A DNA stretch of 64,000 bases from Lineus longissimus. Taxonomy: Eukaryota; Nemertea; Pilidiophora; Heteronemertea; Lineidae. The translations under genes were made by a program, and so were the position numbers. Location of the stretch: assembly GCF_910592395.1 (NCBI RefSeq), contig NC_088326.1:5001-69000 (forward strand), read 5' to 3'. Each line of letters opens with the position of its first letter. Position 1 is the first letter of the stretch. Positions 48,550 to 59,500 of the stretch are shown piece by piece. The notes beneath the pieces were generated by a model that ran no database searches, had not been told where the DNA came from, and worked only from the letters and a program-made list of their open reading frames with translations.

Positions 48550-48810
48550 CTTCGCTTGAAACATTCTAATGCCATTTTCGTCATACACTTCACCCTTCTC
48601 CATACAGGTGCCTTTCCGCTTGCTCCTCTGACAGACAAACACGTCCTCCTCCGCCCACAGGTTGATGACAGTGCAACCATCCATCATGACGCAGAGGACG
48701 GCACACAGCACGTGAGATATTACCACTTTGTTACCTAAGTCTGGCTGAATGATGACTTTATTTCGGACGAGGAAATGTAATGCTGTGGCCTTTTCCGTGA
48801 CAATCCGCAT
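48550..48810 (-). CDS. DCAF17-like candidate, exon 1 (residues 1-87)
   Basis: An ATG at 48810 (- strand, A at -3) opens 87 codons that end MFQAK|GTAATT. The product starts MRIVTEKATALHFLVRNKVI, has a short hydrophobic stretch with HVLCAVLCVMM, and then TVINLWAEEDVFVCQ and CMEKGEVYDENGIRMF. GEVYDENGIRMF recalls the GRIYFDNYR strand near the start of vertebrate DCAF17. The perfect donor and matching phase with exon 2 are the main evidence that the two belong together. Confidence 0.7.
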
Positions 48811-48826
48811 CGTCTATTAATAGACG
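48811..48826. promoter_or_regulatory. 16-bp palindrome touching the start codon
   Basis: CGTCTATTAATAGACG is a perfect palindrome directly before the ATG of the - strand gene. It could be a factor site or form a hairpin in the leader. The position may be coincidental. Confidence 0.35.
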
Positions 48827-49024
48827 TTAGTTTGGGGCTTTAAACAACTTTCAACTCGGCTTTAAGCAAGCATCACAGACACAGGCGGCGCCATCGTACG
48901 GTCTACGTTTTTATGTATAATATTTAGCTCCTTTGAGAAGTTTTTTGTAAGAAGAGTGTCTAGAATTGCAAGAAAACTAAGACCCACGACTAAGCAAAAC
49001 AAGTATAATTTCTTATGTGGCCTC
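48827..49024. other. Probable promoter region of the - strand gene
   Basis: Holds CGATGGCGCCGCC on the - strand (YY1-like ATGGCGSC core) at about 48888-48900 and no clear TATA box at a fixed distance. The assignment is by position only. Confidence 0.3.
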
Positions 49025-49112
49025 ATGGAAAAAAGGGGCGAAATGGGAATAATTTAGGGGCGAATTCGGAAGGGGCGAAGTGGGAAGGGGCGAAATGGAA
49101 AGACACCGAGGG
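49025..49112. repeat. GGGGCGAAATGGGAA-type array, copy near - strand gene
   Basis: Four units: AAAAGGGGCGAAATGGGAA, TTTAGGGGCGAATTCGG, AAGGGGCGAAGTGGG and AAGGGGCGAAATGGAAAG. The core is identical to that of the array at 17193-17400. It lies about 215-300 bp upstream of the - strand gene's ATG. Confidence 0.85.
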
Positions 49113-49342
49113 GTTCAGAGAACACAAAAATAGTATTCTAAGCCAAACACTCTAAGGTAAGGTTTGTACTTAGTGGGATAAAGTATGATGCGACAGGCTT
49201 TTGTTATTTCACGATGGACTTCATCCAAGCAGTGAAAAGATCGCATGCCTGGTAAATGTGTGCAAAATCAGGTCATCGCATTCCATGGAAATATACCAAA
49301 GGAAGAAGATAGAAAATGAGAAGTGCCAACACGACGTCACAT

Positions 49343-49459
49343 TATGAAGAGTAGGTGTGTCTATTTACATGATGATAAAGGCAAGAACGTGGCAGAGCTT
49401 TATGAAGAGTAGGTGTGTCTATTTACATGATGATAAAGGCAAGAACGTGGCAGAGCTTT
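49343..49459. repeat. 58-bp tandem duplication
   Basis: TATGAAGAGTAGGTGTGTCT, TTTACATGATGATAAAGGC and AAGAACGTGGCAGAGCTT occur twice without visible change. Confidence 0.92.
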
Positions 49460-51061
49460 GGATTTGTCGCCATCTCATAAAACGGACCAACACAATCTCG
49501 TCTGTATTGGAACTTAGCCCAAAGACGTGGCGGTTTGCCGTCCGAGTGCGAACACACATCATCACTGAGAGCAAACATCCACATAAACGTGTCACGTAGC
49601 ATGGTATCAGTATTGTACGCAGCGTTAGTGAACGGCGCTTATGCGGAGGAAAGCCTTTGCACGAAAAGTATACAATGTACAACACTTGTAATCGACCTAA
49701 GGACCATCGACTGACACCACTGAATCGGGTGAACGATTATATGCAATTTATGTCATCGTCAGGAAATCAGGCGCTGCTGGGGTTCTTAGCACTCACTAGC
49801 TAGCCTCCGCCACTCACTCACTTGACGTTCAATTTAACTTGATGTTAGAGCGGCTTGACTAAAGGATATAACATCAAGATAAAGTTTCTGGGACCAACCT
49901 CGTTTTAAACAACTCGGCCCAGCTCCTTGTCGTTCCATTTAATGGTAGCACTTTTATAAAACCACAGAGTAACACATTTCGCCTGTGACTCAATAAATAT
50001 GATTTTATTTTCCGTCCGCCTGTCTTGAACTGGTAGAGGTTGGCCCGAACGCCAAACCTTCATGTGGTAAAGAATGCTGCTGCCACTACACCCGTGAGGC
50101 ACTGCATCGTTCTCCTTCTTGTTAATTAACCATTTGAAACAATAAAACACCTGGACACCAACGCGTGCCAGATCACCTCCTCGAGCCGCCACTTTGGGAT
50201 CTGACATTCGGAAATCCTCGAAGCGGTTTAATGATATCTCCACGATTTTCTCTTTTCCCCATAAAGTGCCTCAGGTATCCATTTGAGGTGACAATTCATG
50301 ATGAACTCCGCCAATTCAATTGAAAGCAAATTAAAAATATCATAGGAACAAAAGATGCAACATTTTGAAATGTTGGAGATTAGGCGTTCATACAATAGAT
50401 CAACACTGGGCCTACACTTCGTTTAGAAAAAAAAATCGATTGATAATTTCCATTGATTTATGATTAGCGTAGTGGGAATGGTTGTTTGATCTTCATGGCT
50501 TTTTGTGATACCCGTCAAAACTGAAATGCCTGTGTTTTAGTTCAGCTTACAAGTTTGCCCTATTTGTCCGTTTTAGAACAGATAAAGTTCCCGGATTCTG
50601 ACATGTCCGAACAAAACTATAGCTTAGGGTAGCATACTTTTGTAATCCGTGCTAAGTTATGATAAAGAAAGGGGTAACCTGATTCTGTAGCGCTTGTATT
50701 TTCAGAACTTAGAACGCTATTTTTGCCAGGCTGGTCGGTAATGAAGTGTGAAACTAGAGAGAGGGGGCCGTAGGAGTTATGATCAGCTTTGATGATATGT
50801 CAGCCTGGTCTCGACGACTAATATTGCCTGTGCTTCATGAATGACGGTACAAGATAGTCAAGCACTTGCAAGACACAGCGGCCATTAATCGACACACCGA
50901 GATAACTTTCAGCCACCCTAGCTCGGCCGAGACACTGCCAAAGTCTCTAACAGGAGGAACAATCGCCAGACAAACCAGGAAATGAATAGCTTGTTTTATG
51001 TGGGACCCCACACACTTCGTTAAAAGCAGGTTGAAAAAAATAAATGCGAAAAATATTTACT
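49460..51061. other. Intergenic stretch with weak inverted repeat
   Basis: No exon recognised. An inverted repeat with CTTGATGTTA at 49838-49847 and TAACATCAAG at 49869-49878 (about 14 of 15 bases paired in the wider arms) resembles the spacer and arms of the 14074-14157 structure. Confidence 0.45.
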
Positions 51062-51133
51062 CTCTCCGGCCGGGAATCGAACCCGGGTCTCCCGCGTGAC
51101 AGGCGGGGATACTTACCACTATACTACCGAAGA
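51062..51133 (-). tRNA. tRNA-Asp (GTC)
   Basis: The - strand reads a full 72-nt tRNA: acceptor TCTTCGG paired with CCGGAGA (one G-T pair), D arm GTATAGTGGTAAGTATC, anticodon arm CCCGCCTGTCACGCGGG with anticodon GTC, and T arm CCGGGTTCGATTCCCGG, discriminator G. There is no intron. A run of five T lies 8-12 nt downstream on the - strand (51049-51053 on +), a good Pol III terminator. It differs from typical animal tRNA-Asp in the first and last stem pairs only slightly, so it is probably functional. Confidence 0.95.
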
Positions 51134-54100
51134 TTGCTGGTAGTGAGGGCGATCAGCGCATGATTGATTCTCAGGCGCTGCAGTGTGACGTCACAACGTG
51201 TTCAATGACCTTCATCACATTATCTTGACCAATAGCAGAACCCAAGTCATGTTTCATAATCCAGACAACGTGATTGAGACACTTGAGATTCCTTTTAGAT
51301 TAAATTTCTCACTTTTGATAGCAGGTTACGCTTTAATCAGTGTGTCCAAGGATTATCATTGGCCTAATGTTAATGCCTACAGTTGGGTTTTCACACGCTT
51401 CACCTTCATGTGACATTTTCTGTATTTTCAAGGCAAAGGGTTTGTTAAGTAATCCAATATGGCCGACAGAAATCCAAAATGGCCGCCAACTCTCATAAAC
51501 TTTAATATCTGCCAGTTTCCTTTCCACACTTCAATCAAATGTTTTGAACTCCACATACTCTTGGCAACTATGGTCTCAATGTCTGATCGAATTTTCCTCA
51601 TAGCCATAAATAACTGGTGAACGTAACATCCAATCCCCAAATTGAGTATTGCAATCTGGCGCAATCCGGCTCTCCCGGTGCGCGACCCCGACGCATGTTT
51701 CGCGTTCCAAACTTAACTGTTAATTAAAGGTAAATTCCTGTTGAGCATGCCGCGATGGTGTTTGATTTCACCAGGTGGGTGGAAACCTTTCGTGAATGAA
51801 TTCTTCATGACTTATTCATACCGGTTATTCAGGTTGTTTTTAATGAATGGTCGAAAGACCAATTAGCAGAGTATACAGTTGTACGCCATCATGACTGGCA
51901 ACATAGTGCAAAACAACTTGTCATTCTCAAGCAGCATGTCTTCAAAGTCACCAATATTCAACCTTTTTTAAAGTAGGGCCTGCTTTTTCTCAACAATTCC
52001 AGATCAAAATGTTTCCGCCCAATATTCGACAACAGAAACCAAGATCATCATTCATTCCTGAGCTCACAGTCCAACCAATTTCATTCGATCTGACTGTGGC
52101 ATCGTGATTCAGTTTAATCTGACTGTGTCACCGTGAGTCAGTGCAGCAGTGAGTTTTCGCAAATCTCACGAATTGCAAATCACGGTTGTTATCAGAATCT
52201 TTCAACGTGGCATTGTTATCATCACTTGTGTCCTTGTTATGTATTGTTTCCATACACATGTACAAAGGTATGACTCCCACGACATGAATACATGAACGCA
52301 GCAGTTGGCCTTCTTTTGTGAACCAGATTAAAGTCTCCATTGTAAAGGCCTATTACATAACATGCCAGTGAAAACCTCTATTAGGTCATCGGTAATAAAA
52401 CCACAGCTAGACATATAATAAATCAATCACGGTCGAGGGACGCAGACATTACAGAGGTTGCGCACCGATCCAGAACTTAAAATGTCCTTGTGCAGGTGCA
52501 CGGACAGGAAAACTTTCGTCAGTTCTGTTGAATCGATTGAAATGAAATGAAATGAAATGAAATGTGATTCACGATTAAAGTCGAGTCGTAACTGATGTGC
52601 AACCGCTCTCTGTGTTCCCAGATCAATCAAAGCGGCAATGTTTACAAGTTATCAGAAGACATCTGTGCCTGTTCGACACTGAAAGCATCGCCATGGCTTC
52701 TAACTGGTGACAGAAGGCTGCTTAAAGAGGTGGCCATGTGTGTCCTCACTTATGACCCGATATACACCCTTCGCCACGCTCACTGAGGCCCATTCAGAAT
52801 GAAGGAAAGTCCCATTGGCGCACCAGTCACGCTAATTGAAGTATTTCATGCCAATGCAGAGAAAATGAAACCGGCACAACCAAAGTAAATTCTTGAAGCA
52901 ACCGTTTCTGACACAAACTAAGAATAATATTGAGTTAACCCCGCTGCGGTACCGACCAGTTAAACGACCAACTTGGTTTCCTGTCGACATTCTCGCCTCA
53001 TTTACAGCAAGACGTGATATTATTTTAAGTTCACCTATATTTTCACACCTGCCCAAATTATTCGATTCATGAAACTCTCAAATGTAAACAGTCATAAAAG
53101 TGACAATGTTAGGCTGACGTCATGGCCCTTGTCATGGAGGTCACGACCTGACCTTGTCTTGCTGATTGGTGTCAAGGACTCTGACTGAATCCTAAAAAGG
53201 AAGACTGGCAAAGCCAAATAAATCATCAGATATTTTCTTGTCATTTGGCAGCCATACTTGATTAGATGGCCAAGATGAACAAAGATATCTCGGCGGAATG
53301 AACACTGAATTGTTGTAATCTTAGCAGATTCGAACTGATTAATTCTCTCAAACATGCTTAAGTCTGTTAACAAAATGTTTAAAAAATGGTCCAAGTGAAC
53401 AACTACTGTACATCAAAGAGAATCGAACTATCGTTATACGCCATTAATGTTTTACGATTGATTTCTAGTGTTCAATATTGTCGTATTTGTATAAGCAAGG
53501 GTCATTGGTGAGTGTATTTGAGCTTGGCATATTCCAGGCTAGTGATGCTATTTGTATTGGGTCCGTGCAGCTCTAGGCAAATCAGCGAGTGTCAAACAGA
53601 CACCGTGAAACAGGAAATGGCATTGGCTGCAGAATGTTGGCATGGTTTGCAAGGCAAACTCAAACCATGATGACAAAACCAGGCTATCAAAGCCTCAATT
53701 CTCTTTTGTTACGCGTATTACAAATATTTGAGGTTGTCACACTAGAAAGTGGTATTTCGCCTGGTTTAATGCAGTAAGTGTTGCTTTTAGCAATAGAAAA
53801 AGAAGTACACTATTACGTCGGCGAGACTGTTGAGAGGGAATTACTGGCAATGGTGACAGTTTTTCGTGTTTATAGCTGAAAGTGCGTCCGGGGACCTGGA
53901 TGTCACAGCAGCTGATGTTGTGAACACCACCGCGGAGTTCTGGCAGGACAAGAGCGAGGGTGCACTTATATGGCCAATAGAGCATGGGGAGATTGGAAGA
54001 GAGTTAGGTCATGCCAGCAGCCGAGAAGATCAAGAGTATCGAGTATGCCACAGTTCTGGCTCGATATCAAGACAACTCTTGACCTGACGTACTTGATAAC

Positions 54101-54617
54101 AAAACATATTCACAGCCTTAAAATAGCTTCTTCCTCTTTGATTTGATTGGTCTATGACCTCACCTTTGCACACTTTCCATTTCAATGGAAGTGTGGACCA
54201 CTTGTGACCGACATGTCTGCAATCCTGGGGCTAGTTTTGGTAAGATAGCAGAAGTAACGGGTTCAGAAGGTTGAAGGGCCACCTGACATTAATGTCATGA
54301 AATCTGGTCAAACGTATTTTCAATCTAATTCCATTTAATTTCAAGCATGATTCCGGGAAACGTTTTATTTTCGTACCTCTTCCCTCATAAATCTCATGTT
54401 TTGTTGATCAGACTACACTCCACATCAAGTACCAAAGGCATCCAAAAATACCATCTCACCAATTCCCAAATTGATTAAACATCGTTGACCTCTGCTGAGG
54501 CCACGTGTATGCTATTCATAGTTCAATCAAAGTGATAAGTCACAGCTGTTCTATATCACAAATCACTCTTGAAATTGAAAATTGTCTTTGCATGAATCTT
54601 GTGTGCTATTAGTAGAA
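51134..54617. other. Intergenic stretch, no gene recognised
   Basis: Nothing convincing on either strand. A short AAATG pentamer run lies at about 52540-52563. Open frames of 60-100 codons have no domain or splice support. Confidence 0.45.
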
Positions 54618-54707
54618 ATCATCCTAACCCTAGGGCAGGGAGGGGGCATCATCCTAACCCTAGGGCAGGGAGGGGGCATCATCCTAACCCTAGGGCAGGG
54701 AGGGGGT
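54618..54707. repeat. Three-copy 30-bp repeat with satellite-like core
   Basis: ATCATCCTAACCCTAGGGC plus AGGGAGGGGGC is repeated three times. CTAACCCTAGGGC is the exact reverse complement of 13 bases of the 15-bp subtelomeric satellite (GCCCTAGGGTTAG), about 48 kb inward. Confidence 0.92.
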
Positions 54708-55529
54708 ATTTTCCATTGCCAAGGGTCTCACTCCCTCATTGAACAATAGTGGAGGATTCATTCTCCAGGGGACTATTGTAACTTCCACACCAGTGTGACA
54801 GGAAACCATGATCTGTGTTGGGGTAACCTCTCATGTTGTTTTTGGGTTGCCCTCGACAACAAGTTTCCATTGTCACATATGATGAGCAGATTTCCTCTTT
54901 AGTTTTCCTTTCCAGTTCCTTGGACAGTTTGACCAGTGACGAAGTTCTATTGTCAAAAGTCATTACCAAGGTTTCTGTTACAATGACATTCATTTGTCTA
55001 TAATCTTATAGAATAGCTCTAGGGTGTGAGCGTGACAGAAGACTTCTTAACTTATTAGTCAACAGTTCCATTTCACCGAACAGCAGGTTTTTTTCGCCTT
55101 GCTTCGTCAGAAGGGAACTATCTTAACATTGTGTTTGACTTTTATTTCCAGGAACAGTTCCTGTTAATGTCATTTCTTCAGCAAACATGCATGAACGATT
55201 CACAAAATCTTCGTCGTCAAACCATGGAGTTTCCATGAATAGCCAGGACCACGCTGTCATGAGATAACTAAAGAAATGAAATAATTGTGCAATTACCATA
55301 CTTCAGAGACGGCGAGTGACAGTTCAGGCGCGAGCAGGAACTTACAGAGCGGCATGATGTCCCGCAAACAACTATTTAAAACTGACTGTGTAATTGATGG
55401 ATAATGACCACTTTTATCAGTCCTAAGAAACGTCGTGTTTGACTGAAAATGACCATCTGGGGTGGCAAACAAGCCTAACGTTAGGTACATGTACGTATAG
55501 TTAGTTAATACCCCCCCCCCCCTTAATAA
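54708..55529. other. Intergenic stretch, nothing recognised
   Basis: No exon seen. A run of 12 cytosines at about 55511-55522 lies just before SINE copy 2. Confidence 0.5.
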
Positions 55530-55813
55530 CTGTACTTCGGTAGCTCAGTTGTCTGAGGCGCTGACCCGATTGGTTTTTCTTTTTGCGCTGGTTCGAATCC
55601 CAGCGGTCCCCAACTATGTGAAATTGAGCAACTTCAACGTGTCAACACACGATTCTGATAAGACCACCCAAGGGTTTTATTTTCGATTCCGAATCCTAGG
55701 GTCCTCTTTATTCTACATATGAAGTGTGAACACCCACGTCCCTGTGGTAATTTAGTTATAAGCAATAGCGCGAGACTGACATACTTCACGGGGTGTTTAG
55801 GTACTAAGCTATC
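55530..55813 (+). mobile_element. tRNA-derived SINE, copy 2 (longer)
   Basis: The same head as copy 1 with TAGCTCAGTTG (A box) and GCGCTGGTTCGAATCCCAGC (B box and T-arm-like stem), then CCCCAAC, AACTTCAACGTG, GGTTTTATTTTCGATTCC and, after about 80 bp absent from copy 1, ATACTTCACGGGGTGTTTA. Beyond 55813 the text AGGGTTAAGTGCTTTGCC at about 55915 resembles a domain common in old animal SINE/LINE tails, so the element may reach about 56000. The head is Pol III-competent in outline but no tRNA fold is complete. Confidence 0.8.
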
Positions 55814-55999
55814 TTTGGAGTTTATTCCGTTTTCCGAAGCATTAAGCGACTGAGAGTATTACTACCCCTGGAGAGGATGCTGTTCTGTGAGGCCTGGGTG
55901 GTGAGAAGCAAGTAGGGTTAAGTGCTTTGCCAAAAGATGCGATATGTACCGGTGCCGGTAATGCCGCCGCTGTTTCACGCCGTCATCCCCAAAGGGAAT

Positions 56000-58700
56000 C
56001 GGAGATTTCCTGAACGTATCCGTTAAATGCCGAATGAAATCATTTTGGCGTCGATGCAGGTGATGCTCGCTTTAACAGTCCATTCCAACTCAATCAGTTA
56101 TGTGTTACACATATCAACACAAAAAAAGAAGCTAACACATTAAATACTTTCGTTTTCTTTTATTATTTTTTTCAGCATTTTTATTTAAATATTACTCACA
56201 TAGTCTCTTTTAAATAAACAAGGAAACACCGCCATGTTTAACATAAATTACATATTCAAATCCTTCTTATTCTTCGAATAAAAATAAATGATAATTTTCG
56301 AGATAATGCCAATATTTGTATCGCCACCCAAGCAAGTCAATAAACCATCCCCAGGATATGTCACAACATACATGTCATACCTTTACTTTGACCACAAATG
56401 AGTCCTAGGGACAAGTTTAGAAAATTGCATATGACATAATCACGAACCCAGAAGACATAATTTCTCTCTTCATCTCGCTCCCTATAACTTTAGCTATACG
56501 GTACACATTGGGCATAGTTCTGTGTACAAGTTTTTAGCTTTAGTTTTATGGTAAAAAAACTTTCACTTTGTGCGTTTTCTTTTTCAATACTTACATTTTT
56601 TACAAATATTACATTTTATGCTTGATTTTATCAAGCAGTGTCCAAATACTAGAAATATAACCGAAAATGAAAGCGAGGCTCATCGCCAGTAATAAGAAGA
56701 TAAAAACTCATGCGCAAAGGTTATTGCACTTCCGGTCAAACATAGAAATATAACACCCTCGACCCAGGAAAGATAAGCCAAACACCAAGCTGTCTCCATG
56801 GTTACAAGTTCAAATGATAGCACATAGTTAAGAGAAATATACTCATTACAGATTAAAAGATATTCAAGTTATTCGCGTTAATCTTATGATAGGAAAAATG
56901 TTTTCTTTTGCAATACACAAACGTTATCCCTTGCCTATCTGAGATTAGATCATCACTACCTTTCGTCAGTGGCGTATATTCACCAAGTTCACAAACTTTT
57001 GATATTCCCACTATAAGCACTCATGTATCATGATTCACGCATGAATTCGAACAAGTCCTTTCGATAAATTCCCAATTTGTAGTTTATGATTAGTGGTCTC
57101 TATTACATAACGTGAATATGCAAGCAAGCTTTATTTGATCTCCCAGCTTTATCGAGGCCAGTTTTTAAACCAAGTATTGATGCATGAAATCAAGTTTCAC
57201 ATTCCTCTCCTAATCGCAACACTAGCGAGCAAAACTGTATTACAAAATGATTTCTCAAATGAAACATTATGAAGTTCTCTCAACTGTTAAGGCCTTTCGC
57301 ATCCTGAAGCTACACAACCATTTTATAATAATGAATTTTCTATTATAATTCTGATTTCATAACAAACGACTTGTGATTATTCAGTCTTTAAAACTTTCAC
57401 TCGTGCCTGGTCGGTCACTTGTGCCCGAGAATTTTTCTTTTTTTATATCACATGGTCGATAGTTTTAGAATATTGTTTTTGAAACAAAATATGATAGTGC
57501 AGTCATTTATGTTCATGAAATGTTCTTTGTCATGGTAACAAGTTGTTTTTTTACTAGCCCTTTTTCGCCATTTGTAACTGTTCAAAGTTCTCGAACCTGA
57601 CATCATGTTTTTAATGCGTCAGATAATCATCTTAAAACAGTCGTTCCCAACAATGAAAACTTATAAGCTGGTGAAGTATATGACATTGTATGATATTCTT
57701 TAAGAGATACAAATGTATACATCTCTGTGACACTGTGTATGCTTGGCTTGAGTAAGTCCTTGTACACTGATTATGTATAAAACCATTGTACAAAGGCAGG
57801 AGTGTTAAAGCTTTTCTCCACCAAATAATGTTTCACACGCTATGAATGAATAAGCTGGATCAAACATTGTGACATCTTATTTCCTCAAGGGGAAGAGGGA
57901 AACACTCGTGATTTGTTGATTTCGGCATTGCAATAACTAATTATGAACCCTTTCCCAACATGAGCCTTTCACACAATGGACATTACCAAAGGCCTTTGTT
58001 ATCTATTCTGTGTGTTCATTTCATATGGTAATGCACTTTTGCTAGGAAAATTAAGGCTGCATTGTTGTTAATGACTACCAAGTGTCAGGACTACAGGACT
58101 GGTCAACATGATTTATGGCTAAAGGAAGGGGCTGCTCTCATACACATGTGGAAAGATATATCAGACGACCAGTTTTAATGTTTTAAATGTTGGTATCGAT
58201 GCCTACAGTGCATGGGCTTGTGTCGCTAGCGAAGCCCAGACGTCTGAACAACTAAGTAGCTTATTAGTTCATGTATTACATTACCAAAGCACAAAAAGCC
58301 AACACAAATCCAGGGTTTATGTTTGTCATTGGGTGATTTGGCCCTTACATCCCCGTAAGGGCATATCTAGGTCAAATCTAACCCGCTCCAAAGGTATATA
58401 CAGGAGAACAGTTTTTTCTAGTTCTACAATTTGATTGCCGATTATGTTCGACCAATCATAACTATATGAATAAATAACGATAAATTATCCTAACCACATA
58501 ATGTTACGGATTTTCTCTTTCTATGTGACAACATCTCCGATTAGTACCTGCCCGTAGCAACTTTGTTTCAAGAATGTGGGATTGCTTTTTTCAACTCAAC
58601 TCGTCCGGAGATTGCCTACCCTTTACACTAAGTAACATCTTTCCAAAACCCGCATCTTTCTAAAATGCCATCGAAGATTTACCCAGTACGTGCGTTTTCA
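56000..58700. other. AT-rich stretch without exons
   Basis: Clearly richer in A+T than the rest, with few open frames. TTTATT occurs at about 56157 and 56187 (AATAAA on the - strand), and AATAAA at about 56213 on +. It could be the long 3' UTR of a - strand gene whose exons lie outside the window, or an intron. I cannot choose. Confidence 0.35.
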
Positions 58701-59232
58701 CTTGAACTTCTGTTTATAATATATTCCGTGTCAGTTCAAATCATATACTTAACAGATCGTATATCTTCAACTGATTTATAGGATGATTTGGCCAGTGGTG
58801 CATAAACCACAAATACCAGGGTTCCGCATTCACAGCCCTGGACACATTTTGATAAATGATTGTAACATGTATACGAATGGGACTTAGCCGTCATGCTGGC
58901 TGTATTTGAGAAAGATCTATCGATTAATTGGTGTGGTATTGTTGTTACTGGTGTCTACTGAGGTGAGACGACAGGGGATGTATTCATGTCAGAGAGGACG
59001 AGGTCACGTCCTACATATCAACCTGGTTGGTGGTGAGAACTAGTTCTGTTACATGTAAGCCGTGCTAACGCCAGTTGCGACTTGTAACGTATCACTTTAA
59101 AGCTGATATGCATGCATAAAAACCCCAACGGTCAAGTTAGAAAACACTAACGACCGGTCAGCCATGTTTCAATCGCCCTCAGAGTATGAAAGACTACCAA
59201 AAAAACTGAAAAAATGTATACATTGACCATAA
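58701..59232. other. Intergenic stretch, nothing recognised
   Basis: No exon, repeat or RNA gene seen. Confidence 0.4.
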
Positions 59233-59500
59233 CGGCTTCATGGCACAGTGGATAAGACGGCAAGGATCAAGTGACGAAGGTTCCGAGTTCGAACCCACTC
59301 GAGGAATTTTTTTTTACACGAGAGCGTCTGTGTGACCTGTCTCGACAATAAACCTGTTGTTTGTGCAGTCAAGTGACACCAGTCGCTGGGTGTATATCAT
59401 GTTTCAAGTGAAGTTGGTCGTTTGGTGGTCGGGCGTTTGTGACTGAAAGGAAGCCCAACGTGAACTTGCTCATGTTGTTGTGAAGTAAACCATCATCATT
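59233..59500 (+). mobile_element. Second-family tRNA-derived SINE
   Basis: A box TGGCACAGTGG and B box GAGTTCGAACC lie about 37 bp apart, followed by a T-rich tract, a unique body (with GACACCAGTCGCTGGGTGTA) and a 3' end of CATCATCATT-like short repeats. The T arm is not paired correctly and no acceptor stem closes it, so this is not a working tRNA gene. The head differs from the 7566/55530 family. Confidence 0.65.

Noticed and set aside
59233-59310. Functional tRNA gene
   Set aside because: A and B boxes are present, but the T arm does not pair and no acceptor stem closes; better explained as a SINE head.
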